Below are positions 6,963 through 10,845 of a stretch of DNA of 10,845 nt, one piece after another. Both the position numbers and the translations under genes were made by a program. The stretch is from Lachnospiraceae bacterium (GTDB lineage: Bacteria; Bacillota_A; Clostridia; Lachnospirales; Lachnospiraceae): NCBI GenBank assembly GCA_024691045.1, contig JAILOC010000165.1:1-10845 (forward strand), written 5' to 3'. Under the pieces are notes generated by a model, which saw only the letters and a program-made list of their open reading frames with translations, was not told the DNA's origin and ran no database searches. Within the stretch, counting starts at the first letter, position 1, and every line of letters starts with the position of its first letter.

Positions 6963-8255
6963 ATGAGCATATTGTATTTTCTGATCATCATTCTGATGAT
7001 GATAGTGATGATCGGAATATTGAATGAGAAGTATTTCCATATCCAGAGTGATATCGCGCTGATCATGTTTTCGCTGATACTGTCACTGATACTGCTGGCG
7101 ATCGGAAAGCTGCTCGGTATCGATTCCGTTAATGAATTCGTGACGGAACTCGGCGATTTCGGTTTTGAAGAATATCTTATGGACGGCGTTCTGTGCTTTA
7201 TGCTCTTTTCCGGTGCGAGCAAGGTCAATATGCGCAAGTTCAGGCAGAACGTCAGAGCCATAAGCCTTCTTGCACTTCTTACGACAATGCTTTCGTCAGT
7301 CATCTACGGATGCCTGTTCTATGCCGTGTCATTTATCTTCGGTCTCGGAATGGATATCCTCACCTGCATCCTTCTCGGATGCGTTGTATCTCCCACGGAC
7401 CCCATTGCGGCTACCGGAATACTCAATAAGATAGGTCTTTCCAAGAATGTCTGCTCCGTCATCGAGAACGAATCACTCTTTAATGACGGAACCGGCGTCA
7501 CGCTTTTCATATTTGTAAGAAGCCTTGTCATCCACAGCGGTGACAGCAATTTCGTCGTACTGATGCTAAAGGAGATCGTAGGTGCCGTTGCCGTCGCGCT
7601 TATCGTTTCCTTTGTTCTGTTCAAGCTCATGGAGATCACAAGGGATCCCATCAAATATATCCTGATATCACTTCTCGATGTTTCCCTTGTTTATATAATC
7701 TGCGAACATCTCGGATTCTCCGGTGTCATCGCATCCGTAGTCTGCGGAATGTATTTCTCGGGTGCTTATACGAAGATAGAAAGAAGGGCAATGGTCATCG
7801 ACAGAAGAGAGCTCTACAAGGATTTCTGGGAAATAGTCGAAAGCCTTCTCAATTCCATTCTCTTTATCATGATTGGACTTCTTGTCCTGAATATCGATGT
7901 CAGTAAGTATATCCTGATCATTGCACCTGCGGCGATCCTGATAAATGTACTCGCAAGAGGAATGGGAGTATCTATCAGCAGTCTCCTTACCGGAAAAAGA
8001 AATATCCCCGGCAACTACAGCATCGGTGAATACGTGATGCTGATGACCTGGTCTGCCCTGAAGGGCGGTCTTTCACTGGCGCTTGCATTCGGAACCAAGG
8101 AATTCCTTCCTCCGGATGTTTACGACATATTCATAAACGTTACATACATAACGATATTCTTCACTGTCCTTGTTCAGGGACTTACTGTAAAGAATGTTTA
8201 CTTTGCTCTTGAAAAACACAAAACGAAGAGAATGACCGCTGACAGGAATTCGTAA
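6963..8255 (+). CDS. CPA1-family cation/proton antiporter (NhaP-like)
   Basis: The product is 430 aa and hydrophobic throughout, with roughly a dozen membrane segments, as expected of sodium (or potassium)/proton antiporters of the CPA1 family. The transport-site motifs are intact: SPTDP at 143-147 (T145, D146) and ESLFND at 170-175 (E170, N174, D175). The 29-residue spacing between the two aspartates matches archaeal NhaP. R332 in LARGMGV is also conserved. In the late-helix motif usually written GLRG, this protein has SALKG (K367), a conservative change. It ends shortly after the last helix and lacks a fused regulatory tail; a separate trkA gene follows 35 bp later. AAAGGA lies 5 nt before the ATG. 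Cation preference (sodium or potassium) cannot be told from the sequence. Confidence 0.92.
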   Translation: MSILYFLIIILMMIVMIGILNEKYFHIQSDIALIMFSLILSLILLAIGKLLGIDSVNEFVTELGDFGFEEYLMDGVLCFMLFSGASKVNMRKFRQNVRAISLLALLTTMLSSVIYGCLFYAVSFIFGLGMDILTCILLGCVVSPTDPIAATGILNKIGLSKNVCSVIENESLFNDGTGVTLFIFVRSLVIHSGDSNFVVLMLKEIVGAVAVALIVSFVLFKLMEITRDPIKYILISLLDVSLVYIICEHLGFSGVIASVVCGMYFSGAYTKIERRAMVIDRRELYKDFWEIVESLLNSILFIMIGLLVLNIDVSKYILIIAPAAILINVLARGMGVSISSLLTGKRNIPGNYSIGEYVMLMTWSALKGGLSLALAFGTKEFLPPDVYDIFINVTYITIFFTVLVQGLTVKNVYFALEKHKTKRMTADRNS

Positions 8256-8290
8256 GATCGCAGGCCATCGTTTTCGGAAAGGATATTTAT

Positions 8291-9658
8291 ATGAAGATCA
8301 TCATAGTAGGTGCGGGACGTACCGGTTGTTCACTCATAGGAGCTCTCGCAAAAAAGAATTATGACATCACCATCATCGACAAGCAAAAGAGTCTCGTTGA
8401 TGAAGTTACCGATAAATACAATGTAAGCGGAGTTGTCGGAAGCGGCGCTTCAAAGGAAACTCTTTACAAGGCGGGTGCGGATACCGCGGACATCCTTATC
8501 GCACTCACTCCCGTCGATGAGATCAACCTGCTCAGCTGCGTACAGGCCAAGGCCGTGGGAACCCTTCGTACCGTTGCAAGAGTGTTCCAGCCGGATTTTG
8601 CCGCCGAACGCAAGACTCTCGAAAAAGAACAGAACATAGATTATATATTCAATCCCAAATACGACATGGCTGAGGCATCCGACCTCAGCATCGGACTTCC
8701 CGGCATCGTAAAGCCCGAGGGACTGTTTGGCGATATGATGCAGATGGCGACCGTAAAGATGCTGGATGATTCACCTCTGAACGGAATGTCACTGTATGAG
8801 ATAAGAAAGAAGCTCGATGATGAGATCCTTATCGCGACAGTTCTCAGGGGAGGCAAGCTCTATGTTCCCGACGGACAGTTCATCATAGAATCCGGAGACA
8901 GTATTGGTATTGCGGCGAGGAAGGACCGGATGATGAAGATCCTTCAGAAGATCGGTATCGTTAAGCGTGCCGCTAAGAAGGTCATGATCGTGGGCGGAGG
9001 AATCACCGCCGAGTACCTTATTGAAATGCTTCTCAAGGAGAAGAAGGACATCACCGTCATCGAGGCGGATCTCGACAGATGCTCCGATCTGATGGAGCGT
9101 TATACGGATATAAAGGTATCGTTCTGGAAGGGTGAGACCGGTGAGATACTCGAGGACGAAGGCATAGGTTCGATGGATGCACTTGTTTCACTGACCGATA
9201 ACGATGAGACCAACCTTGTCACTAGCATGTATGCATGGTCCAGAAATATTCCTTCCGTTCTTACAAGGATCGAAGCACCCGGACATCTCACTCTGCTCCA
9301 CCGTATCAATCTTGATATAACTCTTTCTCCTTCCGAGATTTCCGTAAACAAGCTTATCCGTTTTGTGCACAACCAGGAAGCGGGTGATGCCCCCAACGAT
9401 ATCGAGAAGTATGCATCGGTTGCGGAGAATAAGGCGGAGGTTCTTCAGTTTACCGCAAACGAAGGCTTTGCAAAGAGCGGCGTGCAGTTTAAGGAAGCAT
9501 CCTTTAAGCTCAAGAAGAATATCATAATAGCTTCGATAATCCGCGACGGTGAGGTGATAATCCCTGATGGAAGCACAAGCATCAATCCCGGAGACAAGGT
9601 CATCATCGTTTCCGAAAAGAAGAACCGCATCGAAAATCTGAACAGCATCTTTGCGTAA
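8291..9658 (+). CDS. trkA: TrkA, two-unit RCK regulator of potassium transport
   Basis: The product is 455 aa, the normal full length of TrkA, a cytoplasmic peripheral protein that binds NAD(H)/ATP and gates membrane transporters. It contains two tandem RCK units. The first Rossmann domain begins with GAGRTG (7-12) and carries the acidic D30 at the end of strand two. The first TrkA-C domain is at about 143-222. The second Rossmann domain begins with GGGITA (235-240) with E258 as its acid, and the second TrkA-C domain runs about 375-452, including the repeated IPDG...GD pattern also seen as VPDG...GD in the first half. AAAGGA lies 7 nt before the ATG. TrkA normally partners TrkH/TrkG, but no such channel is in view. 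The adjacent, co-directional antiporter is the obvious candidate partner. Confidence 0.93.
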   Translation: MKIIIVGAGRTGCSLIGALAKKNYDITIIDKQKSLVDEVTDKYNVSGVVGSGASKETLYKAGADTADILIALTPVDEINLLSCVQAKAVGTLRTVARVFQPDFAAERKTLEKEQNIDYIFNPKYDMAEASDLSIGLPGIVKPEGLFGDMMQMATVKMLDDSPLNGMSLYEIRKKLDDEILIATVLRGGKLYVPDGQFIIESGDSIGIAARKDRMMKILQKIGIVKRAAKKVMIVGGGITAEYLIEMLLKEKKDITVIEADLDRCSDLMERYTDIKVSFWKGETGEILEDEGIGSMDALVSLTDNDETNLVTSMYAWSRNIPSVLTRIEAPGHLTLLHRINLDITLSPSEISVNKLIRFVHNQEAGDAPNDIEKYASVAENKAEVLQFTANEGFAKSGVQFKEASFKLKKNIIIASIIRDGEVIIPDGSTSINPGDKVIIVSEKKNRIENLNSIFA

Positions 9659-9664
9659 ATATTT

Positions 9665-10360
9665 ATGGAAAAGATAAAAGTAAAAGCGATAAGGGAAAAG
9701 CTCCTTGCACTGCAGGATGAGGAATACCGGGGCTTCCAGGCAAAGCTGATCCCGACCGTTGATCCGAAACGCATCATCGGAACAAGGACTCCGCTGCTCA
9801 GGGATCTTGCGAAGGAACTTCTGAAAACTTACGACTGCAGTCTTTTTCTCGATGATCTGCCACATAAGTATTTTGACGAAGACCAGCTCCACGCATTCAT
9901 TCTTTCAGGAATGAAGGATTATGATGAGTGCATGGACAGACTCGAGATATTCCTTCCCTACGTTGATAACTGGGCAACCTGCGACCAGATGTCACCCAAG
10001 GTTTTCAAAAAGCACAAGGGCGAACTTCTCGAAAAGGTGAAGGTATGGATCGCATCGGATGATACCTACACCGTAAGATTCGGGATCGGAATGCTGATGG
10101 AGCATTTTCTCGATGACGATTTCGACAAGGCATATCCGAAGATGGTGGCGGGAGTAAAATCTGAAGAGTACTACATCAACATGATGGTTGCGTGGTACTT
10201 TGCTACAGCGCTTGCCAAGCAGTACGATGCGGTCATTCCCTATATCGAAAAGAAAAAGCTTTCCGCATGGAATCACAACAAGGCGATACAGAAATCCATT
10301 GAGAGCAATCGGATAACTCCCGAACACAAGGAATACCTGAGGTCACTCAAGGTTAAATGA
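9665..10360 (+). CDS. AlkD-like DNA alkylation repair protein
   Basis: The product is 231 aa, matching the HEAT-repeat-like DNA glycosylase family AlkC/AlkD that removes alkylated purines without flipping the base into a pocket. The key residues known from Bacillus AlkD have clear counterparts: W103 and D107 in DNWATCD (W and catalytic D four apart), R138 in YTVRFGIG, and W177 in MVAWYFAT. The 39-residue distance from R to W also matches. N-terminal YRGFQAKLIP and GTRTPLLRDLAK are typical of the clostridial subgroup. The start lies 6 nt after the trkA stop with no clear Shine-Dalgarno sequence, so translation is probably coupled to trkA. Its role next to cation transport genes is unexplained; shared stress induction is possible. 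Confidence 0.9.
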   Translation: MEKIKVKAIREKLLALQDEEYRGFQAKLIPTVDPKRIIGTRTPLLRDLAKELLKTYDCSLFLDDLPHKYFDEDQLHAFILSGMKDYDECMDRLEIFLPYVDNWATCDQMSPKVFKKHKGELLEKVKVWIASDDTYTVRFGIGMLMEHFLDDDFDKAYPKMVAGVKSEEYYINMMVAWYFATALAKQYDAVIPYIEKKKLSAWNHNKAIQKSIESNRITPEHKEYLRSLKVK

Positions 10361-10363
10361 TCC

Positions 10364-10845
10364 ATGTATAAGATACTGAGCGAGAACGAGGAAAATACTA
10401 TTCTGCTGCCTGCAACACTGGACAGCCACTTTCCTCTGCTTAAATATATGTTCTGGAGTAAGGGCTTCAGATGTATCCCGCTCGATGAAAAGGATGAGTT
10501 TACGATCAGACAGGAAGGCATGAAGTATGCCAACCACGATATCTGTTATCCGTTCATACTGATGGCGGGACAGGTTGTCAGGGCACTGAGAACAGGAAAG
10601 TACGATCTGAAGAAGACATTCATCCTTATGCCGACTGCGGGTGATGCCTGCAGGGGCGCATGTTATATAGGGCTTATGACAAGGACCCTGAAAAAAGCGG
10701 GTCTGGACGATGTCCGTGTTATGACGATCAATGTACGTCACGTTCGTGACGATATATCCCTTAAGATTAATCTCGATACCGCTATACGTGGCCTGTTCGG
10801 AATGTTCTACGGCGATATCCTCATGATGCTCGCAAACCAGGTAAG
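10364..10845 (+). CDS. 2-hydroxyacyl-CoA dehydratase/activase superfamily protein (COG3581-like), partial
   Basis: An open frame starts at ATG 10364, 3 nt after the alkD-like stop, and runs off the right edge (160 codons seen). The protein has a NHDICYPF segment with C61 and, further on, PTAGDACRGACY with C96 and C100. This cysteine pattern is seen in the C-terminal part of large CoA-dehydratase activase-like proteins and in stand-alone COG3581 proteins, where the cysteines probably bind a [4Fe-4S] cluster. Such proteins occur mainly in anaerobes, and their function is mostly unknown; they should not be called a dehydratase without more evidence. No strong ribosome binding site precedes it, so coupling to the upstream gene is likely. 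The assignment rests on recalled motif similarity and on a fragment only. Confidence 0.7.
   Translation, partial: MYKILSENEENTILLPATLDSHFPLLKYMFWSKGFRCIPLDEKDEFTIRQEGMKYANHDICYPFILMAGQVVRALRTGKYDLKKTFILMPTAGDACRGACYIGLMTRTLKKAGLDDVRVMTINVRHVRDDISLKINLDTAIRGLFGMFYGDILMMLANQV

Noticed and set aside
9188..9892. A 234-codon minus-strand open frame opposite trkA and the start of the alkD-like gene
   Set aside because: It lies wholly antisense to two well-supported genes. Its translation has no recognisable domain, and it is rich in residues expected from reading conserved codons backward.

Overview
The window looks like chromosome from a strictly anaerobic, low-to-mid-GC Gram-positive bacterium of the Clostridia, possibly Lachnospiraceae or a relative. 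This is inferred from strong AAAGGAGG-type ribosome binding sites, frequent AGA/AGG arginine codons, a MoxR-DUF58-transglutaminase operon, and a partial protein of the 2-hydroxyacyl-CoA dehydratase/activase superfamily at the right edge. No species can be named. I see no tRNA, rRNA, insertion sequence, CRISPR array or prophage gene.

Left part (1-2315, + strand): two single-gene units. The first is a MerR-type regulator fused to a SAM-dependent methyltransferase domain. It is preceded at the window edge by a promoter with MerR-type geometry and an inverted repeat in the spacer, and it is followed by a strong intrinsic terminator. The second is a PfkB-family sugar/nucleoside kinase of unknown substrate, with its own extended -10 promoter.

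Middle part (2390-6703, - strand): a compact operon read leftward, moxR-type AAA+ ATPase, then a DUF58 protein, then a membrane transglutaminase-like protein. The junctions are 1 nt apart and overlapping, which implies translational coupling. The set probably assembles or modifies something at the membrane or cell surface; the transglutaminase domain faces outward and the MoxR ATPase is cytoplasmic. Its 5' leader can form a hairpin.

Right part (6963 to end, + strand): a second operon read rightward from the 259-bp divergent intergenic region, with a near-consensus sigma-A promoter. It encodes a CPA1 cation/proton antiporter, a full-length TrkA (two RCK units), an AlkD-like DNA glycosylase, and the start of a protein with the cysteine pattern of the dehydratase/activase superfamily. 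The gaps are 35, 6 and 3 nt. The antiporter-TrkA pair without a TrkH/KtrB channel in view suggests a nucleotide-gated antiporter. AlkD and the last protein look like passengers or stress-response partners.

Most of the window is recognisable housekeeping or accessory content. The points most worth checking are the MerR-methyltransferase fusion, the antiporter/TrkA pairing and the structured moxR leader.
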